DNA of 64,000 nucleotides from Parachryseolinea silvisoli (GTDB taxonomy: Bacteria; Bacteroidota; Bacteroidia; Cytophagales; Cyclobacteriaceae): the NCBI RefSeq assembly GCF_021190955.1, contig NZ_JAIOAO010000002.1, positions 682,001-746,000 of the forward strand, in the 5' to 3' direction. Below the pieces are notes generated by a model. That model saw only the letters and a program-made list of their open reading frames with translations, had not been told where the DNA came from and searched no databases. Positions 34,681-43,813 of this stretch are shown piece after piece (within the stretch, counting starts at the first letter, position 1; every line of letters starts with the position of its first letter). Position numbers and translations under genes: made by a program.

Positions 34681-35174
34681 TGCGGTGCCGTGAGAACGAC
34701 CTGTTTTTTGGACAGGTAAATATTCCACACGCCGTCAAGCTTTTCTACGCCGTCGGGCATGGGGCTCACCACGGGTTTGGAATATAAGATCGAGTCGTAG
34801 CCACCCTGCTTGGCGTCGGTATACAGTCGCTGCACATTATCTTGCAGTGAACCTGTCACCATGCCTGAAATATAGGCTTCAATCAGTTGCTGCTCGATTT
34901 CCTGATTAGTAGCCGTGCCGGGCACAGTCCAATGGATACGTGTTTTGTAACGCTCAGCAATCGAGTCGGCCTTCGCCGGATTAAAGTGTACTTTTTCCAG
35001 GGCCGCAAAAACCTCGCGACCGCGCTCGTGGGCAGTGGTCATAATTTCCGCATCGGTCATCTGTACGATTTTTTGCTCTTCCATGCCTTCGTGCAATTTG
35101 CGGCGTTGTTCTTCGGTCAGGGTGCCTCCGCACGCGGTGAGGCAAAGCAATAAAATGACGATCCTGGCTTTCAT
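34674..35174 (-). CDS. Small lipoprotein of unknown function
   Basis: A 166-residue protein with a lipoprotein signal ('VILLLCLTACGG', lipobox LTAC). The mature part is helical and charged: 'EEQRRKLHEGMEEQKIVQ', 'EIMTTAHERGREVFAALEKV', then 'ATNQEIEQQLIEAYISGMVT' and a short C-terminal beta region. I recognise no family. The ATG at 35174 starts the signal peptide. It converges with copy 2 of the Kazal genes (7-base overlap) and diverges from prfA. Confidence 0.72.
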   Translation of the reverse strand: MKARIVILLLCLTACGGTLTEEQRRKLHEGMEEQKIVQMTDAEIMTTAHERGREVFAALEKVHFNPAKADSIAERYKTRIHWTVPGTATNQEIEQQLIEAYISGMVTGSLQDNVQRLYTDAKQGGYDSILYSKPVVSPMPDGVEKLDGVWNIYLSKKQVVLTAPHH

Positions 35175-35263
35175 GACCCAAAGGTTGTGGGTAAGTGTTG
35201 AAAATCCAAATTGTTGTCTCGCGGGTGTCAACCCTCGGCCCGGGAAATCCGTATTCTTTGTCG

Positions 35264-35271
35264 TAACTTTG
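35264..35271 (+). promoter_or_regulatory. Candidate -7 promoter element of prfA
   Basis: TAACTTTG matches TAnnTTTG exactly, 17 bases before the prfA ATG. The expected -33 TTTG is not obvious. Confidence 0.4.
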
Positions 35272-35288
35272 TAGGCTGATTACATGGT

Positions 35289-36368
35289 ATGATAGAGAAA
35301 TTGGAAGAAATAAAGCTCCGTTTTGAAGATGTGGGCATGCTGCTGGGCCAGCCCGACACGATGAGCGATTTGAAGAAGTTCTCGCAGCTGAGCAAAGAAT
35401 ACCGCGATCTGGAAAAGATCGTATTAAAATACAACCAGTTTAAGGAATCTCGTAACCACCTACAGCAAGCCAAAGACGTTTTGTCCAAGGAAAAGGACAG
35501 CGAGTTGCGCGAGCTGGCAAAGATGGAAATAGATGAGCTGGAACCGCGCATTGACGCTTTTGAAGCCGAGCTAAAAGAGCTGCTGATCCCCAAAGATCCA
35601 AATGATGACGGCAATGTGCTCCTGGAAATCCGGGCGGGTACGGGTGGAGACGAAGCCGCCATTTTTGCCGGCGACCTCTGGCGCATGTACCAACGCTTCT
35701 GCGACAAGCGCGGGCTAAAAATGGCCGTACTGGACGTGACCGAAGGCACGGCTGGCGGTTATAAAGAAGTAATCAGCAGCGTAAGCGGTGACGGAGCCTA
35801 CGGTCTGTTCAAATTCGAGTCAGGAGTACACCGCGTCCAGCGAGTGCCGGCTACCGAGCAACAGGGTCGGGTACACACCTCGGCCGCATCTGTCGTAGCA
35901 TTGCCCGAAGTAGACGAAGTCGAGGAGGTTGTAATCAATCCCGCCGACATAGAAATACAAACGGCACGCTCCAGCGGTGCAGGTGGACAGAACGTAAACA
36001 AGGTTGAAACCAAAGTACAGCTTACGCACAAGCCCACCGGTATTGTCATTACCTGTCAGGTTGAACGCTCACAGCACGGCAACCGGGAGCGCGCATTGCA
36101 GATGTTAAAGACCAAGCTCTACGAGATGGAGGTCACAAAACAGGCAAACGAAATAGGGGCGGCCCGCCGTTCGCTGGTACGCAGTGGCGACCGCTCAGAA
36201 AAGATCAGAACCTATAATTACCCGCAAAGTCGCGTAACCGACCATCGCATTGGCTATACGGTCTATAACCTGCCCGCCGTCATGAACGGCGATCTGGAAG
36301 ACTTCATAGAACAACTGCGGATTGCCGACAGTGCTGAAAAAATGGCAGAGGGAGCTGGAGCGGCCTGA
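35289..36368 (+). CDS. prfA: Peptide chain release factor 1
   Basis: A 359-residue class I release factor recognising UAA and UAG. The tripeptide anticodon is Pro-Ala-Thr in '[19 protein letters not shown]' near residue 187-190, which marks RF1 rather than RF2 (SPF). The peptidyl hydrolase motif GGQ is in '[17 protein letters not shown]' near 231. Length and the helical N-terminal domain are normal. No in-frame stop or frameshift site is present. It is followed, 44 bases later, by lemA. Confidence 0.97.
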   Translation: MIEKLEEIKLRFEDVGMLLGQPDTMSDLKKFSQLSKEYRDLEKIVLKYNQFKESRNHLQQAKDVLSKEKDSELRELAKMEIDELEPRIDAFEAELKELLIPKDPNDDGNVLLEIRAGTGGDEAAIFAGDLWRMYQRFCDKRGLKMAVLDVTEGTAGGYKEVISSVSGDGAYGLFKFESGVHRVQRVPATEQQGRVHTSAASVVALPEVDEVEEVVINPADIEIQTARSSGAGGQNVNKVETKVQLTHKPTGIVITCQVERSQHGNRERALQMLKTKLYEMEVTKQANEIGAARRSLVRSGDRSEKIRTYNYPQSRVTDHRIGYTVYNLPAVMNGDLEDFIEQLRIADSAEKMAEGAGAA

Positions 36369-36412
36369 TTATTGATTCTAATGCCTACATTCGATAAAGC
36401 ATATAAAAAACT

Positions 36413-37003
36413 ATGAGCAAAGGATTATTGACCGTACTGATTGTACTCGGTGTCATTGTCGTAATTGTTTTCGGATTTATTTCTTGGGGTAGCGGTGTCT
36501 ATGATAAAGCCGTGGCCGCACAGGAAGATGTCAACGCCCAGTGGGCCGACGTACAGGCTGCTTATCAGCGCCGGGCGGATCTCATTCCCAACCTTGTGCA
36601 AACAGTAAAAGGTGCCGCCGAAAACGAAAAGAGCATTTTGACGCAAGTAACGCAGGCCCGTGCCGGTATCGTTAATGCCAAAACGCCGGAAGACCTTGAA
36701 TTGGCCGGTCGCCAGATCAATACAGCCATCAACCTGGCGTTTGAGGCATACCCTCAAATCCGGTCAACCGAAAACTTCCAGGAATTGCAGTCGCAATTGG
36801 AAGGCACCGAAAACCGCATCAACGTAGCCCGCCAGCGCTATAACGAGGCTGTTCGAAACTACAACGTCTTCGTCCGCGGGTTCTTCAAACGCTTTGCCCT
36901 CGGCCTCTTCGGCGGTGGCGAGGACTTCAGCGTACGCAAAGGCTTCGAAGCTTCTGCCGATGCCCAAAACGCCCCGAAAGTAGATTTTAACGAAAGTAAA
37001 TAA
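36413..37003 (+). CDS. lemA: LemA family protein
   Basis: A 196-residue LemA-type membrane protein: an N-terminal helix (about 5-24) anchors a long helical domain. The core 'AQEDVNAQWADVQAAYQRRA' then 'DLIPNLVQTVKGAAENEKSI' matches the family, as does 'ENRINVARQRYNEAVRNYNV'. LemA was first noted as a Listeria antigen; the function is unknown. In many Bacteroidota the gene is followed by TPM-domain genes; here those are at 11.2-13.6 kb instead and this copy is followed directly by a terminator. Start is a plain ATG. Confidence 0.93.
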   Translation: MSKGLLTVLIVLGVIVVIVFGFISWGSGVYDKAVAAQEDVNAQWADVQAAYQRRADLIPNLVQTVKGAAENEKSILTQVTQARAGIVNAKTPEDLELAGRQINTAINLAFEAYPQIRSTENFQELQSQLEGTENRINVARQRYNEAVRNYNVFVRGFFKRFALGLFGGGEDFSVRKGFEASADAQNAPKVDFNESK

Positions 37004-37033
37004 GATCCATACTCTCTGCTTGCACTAGAGAGG

Positions 37034-37062
37034 GCCCTTCCGGAATCGGAAGGGCTTTTTTT
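37034..37062 (+). terminator. Rho-independent terminator after lemA
   Basis: GCCCTTCCG and CGGAAGGGC form a 9-bp stem with a four-base loop, followed by seven T residues, 31 bases after the lemA stop. Confidence 0.9.
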
Positions 37063-37073
37063 GTTTATATCCA

Positions 37074-37107
37074 AAACAAAAAAAGGCCATTCCAGCGGAA
37101 TGGCCTT
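37074..37107 (-). terminator. Rho-independent terminator after asd
   Basis: On the minus strand, AAGGCCATTCC and GGAATGGCCTT form an 11-bp stem with a three-base loop and run into a T-tract (the A-rich 37074-37084 on the plus strand), 22 bases after the asd stop. Confidence 0.88.
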
Positions 37108-37128
37108 GATATCACAAGCTCTTAACGA

Positions 37129-38124
37129 CTATTCTGCCACCAGGCTTCTTTCTGTCATAAATTCCGCAATCTGCACAGCATTCGTTGCAGCGCCCTTACG
37201 GAGGTTATCCGCTACAATCCACATGTTCAGTGTATTCGGTTGCGACTCATCACGACGCAGGCGGCCTACAAATACCTCGTCACGACCGTGCGAGTTGATC
37301 GGCATCGGGTAGATATTGTTTTTCGGATCGTCTTGAACAATCACGCCCGGGGTGTCGGCCAGGATCGAACGCACTTCGCTCAGGTTGAAATCTTCATCGA
37401 ACTCAACGTTCACAGCTTCCGAGTGACCGCCGACAGCGGGGATACGCACGGTGGTAGCCGTTACCGCAATCGACTGGTCGCCTAGGATTTTGCGGGTTTC
37501 GTTCACCATCTTCATTTCCTCTTTGGTGTAGCCGTTATCGAGGAAAGAGTCGATGTGCGGCAACACGTTCATATCGATGTTGTGCGGGTATACCTTCGGC
37601 CCATTGATGCCCTGGCGCTCGTCCATCATCTGTTGTACAGCATCTTTGCCGGTACCGGTTACGGACTGATAGGTCGAAACGACAATGCGTTTAATGGTAT
37701 ATTTCACGTGCAGCGGCGCCAGCGCCATCACCATCTGAATCGTTGAACAGTTGGGATTAGCAATGATGCGGTCGTCAATGGTAATTTCATGGCCATTGAT
37801 TTCGGGGACAACCAGTTTTTTAGTCGGGTCCATACGCCAGGCCGAAGAGTTGTCGATCACGATCGTGCCCACGGCTGCGAATTTCGGCGCCCACTCCAGG
37901 GAAGTGTTGCCGCCAGCCGAGAAAATAGCCACATCGGGAGCAAGCTTGACCGCTTCCTCCATGCTCTTAACGGTATATTCCTTACCCTTATACTTTATAA
38001 TCTGCCCCACCGATTTGGCTGAGGCTACGAGATATAACTGGTCAAACTTAAAACTTCTCTCCTCAAGTACTTTGAGGATTTCCTGGCCCACCAGACCGGT
38101 GGCGCCTACAACTGCGAGTTTCAT
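37129..38124 (-). CDS. asd: Aspartate-semialdehyde dehydrogenase
   Basis: A 331-residue NADP enzyme reducing aspartyl phosphate to aspartate semialdehyde, the branch point to lysine/DAP, threonine and methionine. The Rossmann motif 'KLAVVGATGLVGQEILKVLE' is at the N-terminus, the catalytic cysteine in 'IIANPNCSTIQMVMALAPL' near residue 125, and the catalytic His in 'IPAVGGHSEAVNVEF'. Length is normal. It is downstream of a TAGTTTTG element and ends at its own terminator. lysA at 44670 acts later in the same route to meso-DAP and lysine. Confidence 0.97.
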   Translation of the reverse strand: MKLAVVGATGLVGQEILKVLEERSFKFDQLYLVASAKSVGQIIKYKGKEYTVKSMEEAVKLAPDVAIFSAGGNTSLEWAPKFAAVGTIVIDNSSAWRMDPTKKLVVPEINGHEITIDDRIIANPNCSTIQMVMALAPLHVKYTIKRIVVSTYQSVTGTGKDAVQQMMDERQGINGPKVYPHNIDMNVLPHIDSFLDNGYTKEEMKMVNETRKILGDQSIAVTATTVRIPAVGGHSEAVNVEFDEDFNLSEVRSILADTPGVIVQDDPKNNIYPMPINSHGRDEVFVGRLRRDESQPNTLNMWIVADNLRKGAATNAVQIAEFMTERSLVAE

Positions 38125-38149
38125 TTTGTTATGATTTTATTATAGTTTA

Positions 38150-38157
38150 CAAAACTA
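38150..38157 (-). promoter_or_regulatory. Candidate -7 promoter element of asd
   Basis: Minus-strand TAGTTTTG, an exact TAnnTTTG match, 25 bases before the asd ATG. The region is shared with the divergent lamin-tail gene. Confidence 0.42.
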
Positions 38158-38176
38158 ATCTATTCCTGTTGTGCCT

Positions 38177-40519
38177 ATGTCGAAGCCCCGACAAATATTC
38201 ATTTTTTCCATCCTGAAAACGTTTACGGAAAATACTTTTATAACGTTTGCGTTTTTGCTCGCCAGCCAACAACTGTTCGCTCAAGTGTCTGATTCTTTTG
38301 CAGATGGAAACTTTACAAACAATCCAACCTGGATCGGCACCGCCGCGCACTTCACCGCATCGTCCGGCCGCCTTCGCCTGCAGGCACCCGAAGAGGCCGC
38401 CGAAGCCTACCTGGCAACCCCCAGTCAGGCACTGGCTGACGCATCGTGGGAGTTTTCCGTCTGGCTCGGGTTTGATCCCTCATCGGCGAATTATGCACGC
38501 GTATACCTGGCATCCAGTACCGCCAACCTGGGAGGTGCCCTACAGGGCTACTATGTCATGGTTGGCAACACCGACGACGAGATAAGCTTATACCGCCAAA
38601 CGGGCACAACACGGGTAAAGATCATCGACGGCATGAATGGTCGCCTGGCGTTTCCCAATTCCAGCATGCGAATTAAGGTAACGCGTAACGCCACCGGTGA
38701 TTGGCAACTCTATACGGACGTAGGCATAACTGGTTATTATACGTTAGAAGGAGCTACCGTGGATGTAACGCATGCAACATCGCAGTATGCCGGTGTCTTT
38801 TGCGACTACACGGCCACCCGTTCAAACCTCTTTTACTTTGACGACATTCTCATTACCGGCAAACCGGTAGCACCCGGCGCCCGGCCGGCATATAAAGACG
38901 TGATCATTTCCGAAATCATGGCAGACCCGACACCCGAGGTCGGTCTGCCCGATGCTGAATTTGTGGAAGTACACAACCGTAGCGCCAAAACATTCAACCT
39001 GGGAGGCTGGATGCTGACAGACGGAACGACGCGCGCTGCATTACCCGCGGCGATGCTACCCGCCGGTGGCTATGCCATCATCACCGGAGCCACTGTAGCC
39101 GATAGTTTTAAAGCCTATGGAGCCATCGCCGCAACGCAAACCTTTCCCTCGTTTAACAACGCCGGCGATAAAATTGTCCTGCGCCTGGCCGACAGCACCG
39201 TCATTGACTCGGTGCAATATTCCGACCGTTGGTATAGCAGTGCCGACAAGCGCGCCGGCGGATGGTCGCTGGAGATCATCGATCCAAACGACCTGTGCGG
39301 AGACGATGCAAATTGGACGGCCTCACTCGCACCTGCCGGCGGTACACCCGGGACACAAAACAGCGTATGGGCACAACGAACAGACAATATGGGTCCGGTA
39401 TTGGTATCCGTTATCCCCACCGATGCCACACACGTCACGCTGCGCTTTAACGAGCGCCTGGCGGCCGAAGTGCCGGCCACTACAAACTTTACATTTTCTC
39501 CGGCAGTGCAGATCGCTTCGGTTTCTTTCGCCGACCCGTCGCTGCGCCGCGTGGACCTGCTCTTGCGCACACCGCTCGATATTGAAACGACCTACGCACT
39601 GACCACACAAAATATCTGGGACTGCACCGGTAACCCACTATTGCCGGCCAACGGCCGCGCTACCTTTCGCCTGCCCGCTGAACCCCAGGAACACCAGGTC
39701 GTGTTAAACGAAGTGCTCTTCAACCCCCGCCCACAAGGTGTAGACTTTGTCGAGATCGTAAACACTTCTACACAGTACTTTAACCTGAAAGGTTGGGCAT
39801 TGGGCCACAGAAAGGATGAGCAGGTAAAAGAAGCCGAGGTCATCAGCGAAGACGATCTATTGTTGCCACCCGGCGGCTACCTGACGCTAACGGCCGATGT
39901 CACTACGCTGACGAATCATTACCCCACGGCGCAGCACCTGGTCGAAATGATACTTCCATCCTTGAACGACGACGACGGATCCATTGCCTTGACCGACAGC
40001 ACGGGCCACATATTGGATAGCTTTCATTACAAAGACATCTTTCATTCACCGTTCCTGAAAGACACCGAAGGTGTTTCCCTCGAACGCATCTCGTTTAGCG
40101 GTGCCACCGATGCGCCCGCCAATTGGAAGTCCGCCAGCACAACGGCCGGCTATGCCACACCAGGATATATCAACTCGCAGGCCCGGCCCGCACGGGTGTT
40201 TGACGATGCCGTTGTTATAACACCGGAAGTTTTTATACCGCTTACCGGCCAGCCCGATTTTACGGAAATACATTATAGGCTCGACCCGGGTGGCTACGCG
40301 GCCAATGTTCGTATTGTCGATCCTCACGGGCGGGTTGTCCGCGAGCTCGCCAACAATGCCCTGCTGGGCAGCGAAGGTTTTCTGCGATGGGACGGCGACT
40401 GCGACGATGGCACGAAAGCACGGGTAGGCTACTACATGGTATGGGTGGAGCTAATAGACCCGAAAGGAAATGTACAAACCCTACGCAAGCGCGTAGCCGT
40501 GGCAGCTCGTCTTCATTAA
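38177..40519 (+). CDS. Secreted lamin-tail-domain protein with FlgD-like C-terminus
   Basis: A ~780-residue exported, modular protein. After the signal peptide (ends about 'ASQQLFAQ') comes a beta-rich region (about 45-225), a first lamin tail domain ('DVIISEIMADPTPEVGLPDA' ... 'EVHNRSAKTFNLGGWML'), and an SbsA-type Ig-like segment ('GPVLVSVIPTDATHVTLRFN'). A second lamin tail domain follows ('HQVVLNEVLFNPRPQGVDFV' ... 'EIVNTSTQYFNLKGWALGH'), then a FlgD-Ig/T9SS-type terminal module ('ANVRIVDPHGRVVREL', 'WDGDCDDGTKARVGYYMVWV'). This is typical of large cell-surface proteins of Bacteroidota, probably exported by the type IX system. An ATG at 38177 is taken; a GTG two codons upstream is also possible. 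The ligand is unknown. Confidence 0.88.
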   Translation: MSKPRQIFIFSILKTFTENTFITFAFLLASQQLFAQVSDSFADGNFTNNPTWIGTAAHFTASSGRLRLQAPEEAAEAYLATPSQALADASWEFSVWLGFDPSSANYARVYLASSTANLGGALQGYYVMVGNTDDEISLYRQTGTTRVKIIDGMNGRLAFPNSSMRIKVTRNATGDWQLYTDVGITGYYTLEGATVDVTHATSQYAGVFCDYTATRSNLFYFDDILITGKPVAPGARPAYKDVIISEIMADPTPEVGLPDAEFVEVHNRSAKTFNLGGWMLTDGTTRAALPAAMLPAGGYAIITGATVADSFKAYGAIAATQTFPSFNNAGDKIVLRLADSTVIDSVQYSDRWYSSADKRAGGWSLEIIDPNDLCGDDANWTASLAPAGGTPGTQNSVWAQRTDNMGPVLVSVIPTDATHVTLRFNERLAAEVPATTNFTFSPAVQIASVSFADPSLRRVDLLLRTPLDIETTYALTTQNIWDCTGNPLLPANGRATFRLPAEPQEHQVVLNEVLFNPRPQGVDFVEIVNTSTQYFNLKGWALGHRKDEQVKEAEVISEDDLLLPPGGYLTLTADVTTLTNHYPTAQHLVEMILPSLNDDDGSIALTDSTGHILDSFHYKDIFHSPFLKDTEGVSLERISFSGATDAPANWKSASTTAGYATPGYINSQARPARVFDDAVVITPEVFIPLTGQPDFTEIHYRLDPGGYAANVRIVDPHGRVVRELANNALLGSEGFLRWDGDCDDGTKARVGYYMVWVELIDPKGNVQTLRKRVAVAARLH

Positions 40520-40532
40520 AGGCTAAAGATAC

Positions 40533-41249
40533 TTAGCCCTTGAGCTGTTTAAGATATAGTTGAATGGTGTTTTCCAGACCGTAATACAAGGCGTCGGATA
40601 TGAGCGCATGGCCGATAGAGACCTCGTCCAGGAGCGGGATATTTTGATGCAGATACTTCAGGTTATTCAGATCCAGATCATGGCCGGCGTTGATGCCAAT
40701 ACCCCCTGCGTGGGCTATCTTTGCGCTCTCGATATAAGGCTTAATGGCGACTTCTTTATTGACGAGATACTCCACGGCATAAGGCTCTGTGTACAATTCA
40801 ACACGGTCGGCACCAACGGCAATGGCACCCTCGACCATGCGGGGTGACGGATCCACAAAAATAGACACGCGTACACCAAGCGACTTGATCTCCTGAACAA
40901 TGTCACGCAAGAACGCCGCATGTTTTATCGTGTCCCACCCGGCGTTGGAAGTAATGGCATTAGGTGGGTCTGGTACCAGTGTGGCTTGTGCGGGCTTTAC
41001 GTCGTGCATCATCTTGACATAACGTTCGTCAGGATAGCCCTCGATGTTAAATTCTGTCGTCACAACGTCGCGCAACTGCAACACATCTTTGTGGCGTATG
41101 TGGCGCTCGTCGGGGCGCGGGTGCACCGTGATGCCCTGGGCGCCAAACCGTTCGCAGTCAATGGCGACCTTGATCACATCTGGATTATTTCCTCCCCGTG
41201 CATTCCGGAGTGTGGCAATTTTATTAATATTGACGCTCAGTCTGGTCAT
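40533..41249 (-). CDS. pdxJ: Pyridoxine 5'-phosphate synthase
   Basis: A 238-residue TIM-barrel enzyme joining 1-deoxyxylulose 5-phosphate and 3-amino-2-oxopropyl phosphate to pyridoxine 5'-phosphate in the DXP-dependent route to vitamin B6. The conserved 'TRLSVNINKIATLRNARGG' start, 'GAQGITVHPRPDERHIRHKD', 'VSIFVDPSPRMVEGAIAVGA', and the late 'HAGGIGINAGHDLDLNNL' and 'EVSIGHALISDALYYGLE' are all present. Its convergent neighbour ends 14 bases away; its start is divergent from the YqeY gene. Confidence 0.96.
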   Translation of the reverse strand: MTRLSVNINKIATLRNARGGNNPDVIKVAIDCERFGAQGITVHPRPDERHIRHKDVLQLRDVVTTEFNIEGYPDERYVKMMHDVKPAQATLVPDPPNAITSNAGWDTIKHAAFLRDIVQEIKSLGVRVSIFVDPSPRMVEGAIAVGADRVELYTEPYAVEYLVNKEVAIKPYIESAKIAHAGGIGINAGHDLDLNNLKYLHQNIPLLDEVSIGHALISDALYYGLENTIQLYLKQLKG

Positions 41250-41268
41250 AGGTCGTTCTCCCGGATGC

Positions 41269-41297
41269 TTTGATAAAACTGGATCTCCGTAAATTGG
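41269..41297 (+). promoter_or_regulatory. Candidate -33/-7 promoter of the YqeY-CvpA genes
   Basis: TTTG at 41269-41272 and TAAATTGG at 41290-41297 (one mismatch to TAnnTTTG) are 17 bases apart, 32 bases before the YqeY ATG. Confidence 0.35.
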
Positions 41298-41329
41298 TTT
41301 CGAAAAGTAGTACTTAAAAATAAATTCAT

Positions 41330-41782
41330 ATGAGCCTGAAGCAACAAATAGATGGTGATATTAAAAAAGCCATGCTTGCCAAAAACAAAGAAGAGTTGGA
41401 GGCGTTGCGCAGCATCAAGTCGATGATCCTGCTGGCCGAGACGGAGAAGGGTGGTTCGGGTGACGTGTCATCTGAGGTCGAGAACAAGATCCTCACAAAA
41501 GCGGCCAAACAACGGAAAGAATCCTCCGATATTTTTACACAGCAGGGTCGCCAGGACCTGGCCGATAAAGAAAACTTTCAGCTCGAGATCATCACCCGTT
41601 ACCTGCCCAAACAGCTTTCAAATGAAGAGATCGAGGCAACCGTGAAAGAGATCATTGCCGAAGTGGGTGCCAAAGGTCCTCAAGACATGGGCAAGGTTAT
41701 GGGCACGGCCACAAAAAAGCTATCCGGACAAGCCGATGGCAAAATTATTTCCGAACTTGTTAAAAAATTGCTCACCCCGTAA
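41330..41782 (+). CDS. GatB/YqeY domain-containing protein
   Basis: A 150-residue YqeY protein, homologous to the C-terminal tRNA-binding helical domains of GatB but lacking the amidotransferase part. 'SLKQQIDGDIKKAMLAKNKE' then 'ELEALRSIKSMILLAE', 'KRKESSDIFTQQGRQDLADK'-like 'QRKESSDIFTQQGRQDL', and the C-terminal 'GPQDMGKVMGTATKKLSGQA' are characteristic. The family is widespread and its role in tRNA metabolism is not firmly shown. It is six bases upstream of the CvpA gene. Confidence 0.92.
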   Translation: MSLKQQIDGDIKKAMLAKNKEELEALRSIKSMILLAETEKGGSGDVSSEVENKILTKAAKQRKESSDIFTQQGRQDLADKENFQLEIITRYLPKQLSNEEIEATVKEIIAEVGAKGPQDMGKVMGTATKKLSGQADGKIISELVKKLLTP

Positions 41783-41788
41783 GGAGTC

Positions 41789-42286
41789 ATGAGTAAAGTC
41801 GATATAACCCTCGCAATCATTATTCTGGTAGGTGCCTACAACGGATTCCGCGATGGATTCCTGTTGGAACTTATCTCGTTCCTCTCCATTTTGCTGGGTA
41901 TCGTCGCAGGCTTTAAGCTCATGGGCTGGGTCATGGTGCATCTCGAAAAAAGTTATCATATCGACGCGAAGGCGCTGCCCTACATCGCCTTCACCGCTGT
42001 CCTTGTCCTCGTGGTATTTGCCGTCAATCTCCTGTCCAGGTTTATTTCCAAGAAAGTAGACCACTCATTTTTAGGGAAGGTAGACCAGGTAGCCGGAGGG
42101 CTAATGGGCCTGTTTCGCTCGGGCTTTATGATGAGCGTGTTCCTGTGGCTTTTTTATTCTATGAAATTCGGCTTTCCCGATGATTGGACGGCCGATTCCT
42201 GGGTCTTACCGATGGTCTCGAAGCTTGCCCCCAATATTATCCACGGTATCGGGTATATTTTGCCCTTTTTCAGGGGGATTTTCTAA
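41789..42286 (+). CDS. CvpA family membrane protein
   Basis: A 165-residue inner-membrane protein of the CvpA family with four hydrophobic helices (about 4-25, 30-52, 65-88, 103-125). 'DITLAIIILVGAYNGFRDGF' then 'LLELISFLSILLGIVAGFK' is the conserved N-terminus. CvpA is needed for colicin V production in E. coli and for envelope stress tolerance in other bacteria. It is cotranscribed with YqeY. An AAGGAG sequence immediately before the start overlaps the YqeY stop and may help re-initiation. Confidence 0.9.
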   Translation: MSKVDITLAIIILVGAYNGFRDGFLLELISFLSILLGIVAGFKLMGWVMVHLEKSYHIDAKALPYIAFTAVLVLVVFAVNLLSRFISKKVDHSFLGKVDQVAGGLMGLFRSGFMMSVFLWLFYSMKFGFPDDWTADSWVLPMVSKLAPNIIHGIGYILPFFRGIF

Positions 42287-42349
42287 CGCTCGAATTTTTT
42301 CATTCTAATAGAATTTTTTCTTTACTTATTGACGTTTAATAGAATAACA

Positions 42350-43102
42350 ATGGCCATCGCGGTTAAAGAGAAGGACGGGTTTAAGTTTGTCGACGAGGGG
42401 CAGGGCGAGGTTTTGCTACTCCTGCACGGTTTATTCGGTGCATTGAGCAATTGGGAAGGAGTTGTGGCCCGATTCTCTAAAAATTTTAGGGTAGTGATAC
42501 CGATGCTGCCCATTTATGAAATGCCCATCAGGGAAGCGGGCCTGGAAGGACTCAACAAATTTGTAGAGGACTTTGTCGCCGCACAAAAGCTGAGCAACAT
42601 GATTATCATGGGAAACAGCCTCGGTGGACATGTTGCATTGATCTATACGTTACGAAACGGCGATAAGGTAAGAAAGCTCATCCTGACCGGGAGCTCCGGC
42701 CTGTTTGAAGATTCTATGGGAGGATCTTATCCCAAACGGGGAAATTACGAGTACATCAAGGAACGCGTTGCGTATACGTTTTACGACCCGGCCGTGGCAT
42801 CCAAAGCATTGGTGGACGAAGTGTTTGAAATCACCAATAGCATCCCAAAATGCATGCGGATCGTAGCAATTGCCAAGTCTGCGCAGCGCCATAACATGGC
42901 AGAAGAGATTCCCAATATCACGGTGCCGACATTATTGGTATGGGGTTTGAATGATACTATTACGCCACCCGTCGTGGCCCATGAGTTCAACAGGTTGATT
43001 CCCAATTCGACGCTTAAATTCGTCGACAAGTGCTGTCACGCGCCCATGATGGAGCACCCTGAAAAATTCAACGAAATCGTAGAAGATTTCGTCTTGCACT
43101 GA
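42350..43102 (+). CDS. Alpha/beta fold hydrolase
   Basis: A 250-residue soluble alpha/beta hydrolase. 'VLLLLHGLFGALSNWEGVVA' holds the oxyanion loop, 'NMIIMGNSLGGHVALIYT' contains the nucleophile elbow (GNSLGG, Ser about 90), the acid is probably in 'LLVWGLNDTITPPVVA', and the His in 'KCCHAPMMEHPEKFNEIVED'. The substrate is unknown. It uses the ATG at 42350. It is followed 33 bases later by the CBS gene; this pairing near pdxJ is common in Bacteroidota. Confidence 0.88.
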   Translation: MAIAVKEKDGFKFVDEGQGEVLLLLHGLFGALSNWEGVVARFSKNFRVVIPMLPIYEMPIREAGLEGLNKFVEDFVAAQKLSNMIIMGNSLGGHVALIYTLRNGDKVRKLILTGSSGLFEDSMGGSYPKRGNYEYIKERVAYTFYDPAVASKALVDEVFEITNSIPKCMRIVAIAKSAQRHNMAEEIPNITVPTLLVWGLNDTITPPVVAHEFNRLIPNSTLKFVDKCCHAPMMEHPEKFNEIVEDFVLH

Positions 43103-43135
43103 GAACTGACAAGAAACGCTAAAAATATAACCTAC

Positions 43136-43801
43136 TTGCTGGCGGAAGACCTCATAAACCACATGATCCCTCCATTGAAGGGAACCGACGATGCTCACAA
43201 AGCCATTGTCTGGATGGAAGAGTTCCGCTGCAACTATATGCCTGTGATCGACGACGGCAAGTTGTTAGGATTTATTTCAGAAGAGATCATTTTCGAACGG
43301 AACGAAGTCGACAAGCCCGTGCGCGACTTTGCGCTGGTAGGGCAACAGTGCTATGTGCACCTCGACACACACTTTTACGATATCCTGAAGGTTGCAGCCG
43401 AGCACAATCTGCAAATGGTCGCCGTGCTTAACGAACAGCTCACCTACTGCGGTGTAATCACCGTGCAAGACACCCTCACCTCATTCGCACAAACGGCCGC
43501 CGTACAACTGCCCGGTGGCATCCTTGTGTTGTCGATGAACTTCAACGACTATTCATTGTCGGAGATCAGCCGCCTCATCGAAGAGAACCACGCAAAGATT
43601 CTTAGCAGCATTGTAAAGGAAGATCCGCTGGACGCAAACAAGATTCGCCTTACACTCAAGATCAATCAACAGGAGATGTCACGCATCGTAGCAACACTCG
43701 AGCGTTTCAACTATAAGGTTATCGGTCGCTATCAGGAAAACAAACCGATCGCAGGCGAGAAAGATCGTATTGATATGCTGCTGCGTTACCTGGACATCTA
43801 A
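43136..43801 (+). CDS. CBS domain-containing protein (AcuB-like)
   Basis: A 221-residue protein with two CBS motifs in the first ~120 residues ('LINHMIPPLKGTDDAHKAIV', 'CNYMPVIDDGKLLGFISEE'; 'HFYDILKVAAEHNLQMVAVL', 'CGVITVQDTLTSF'), forming a Bateman module that usually binds adenine nucleotides. The C-terminal ~80 residues ('GGILVLSMNFNDYSLSEISR', 'ANKIRLTLKINQQEMSRIVA') resemble an ACT-like fold, as in AcuB proteins. Translation appears to start at TTG: no ATG lies between the in-frame upstream region and the first CBS motif. It converges on a hydrolase gene. Confidence 0.85.
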   Translation: MLAEDLINHMIPPLKGTDDAHKAIVWMEEFRCNYMPVIDDGKLLGFISEEIIFERNEVDKPVRDFALVGQQCYVHLDTHFYDILKVAAEHNLQMVAVLNEQLTYCGVITVQDTLTSFAQTAAVQLPGGILVLSMNFNDYSLSEISRLIEENHAKILSSIVKEDPLDANKIRLTLKINQQEMSRIVATLERFNYKVIGRYQENKPIAGEKDRIDMLLRYLDI

Positions 43802-43813
43802 GTCCGCCAATCG

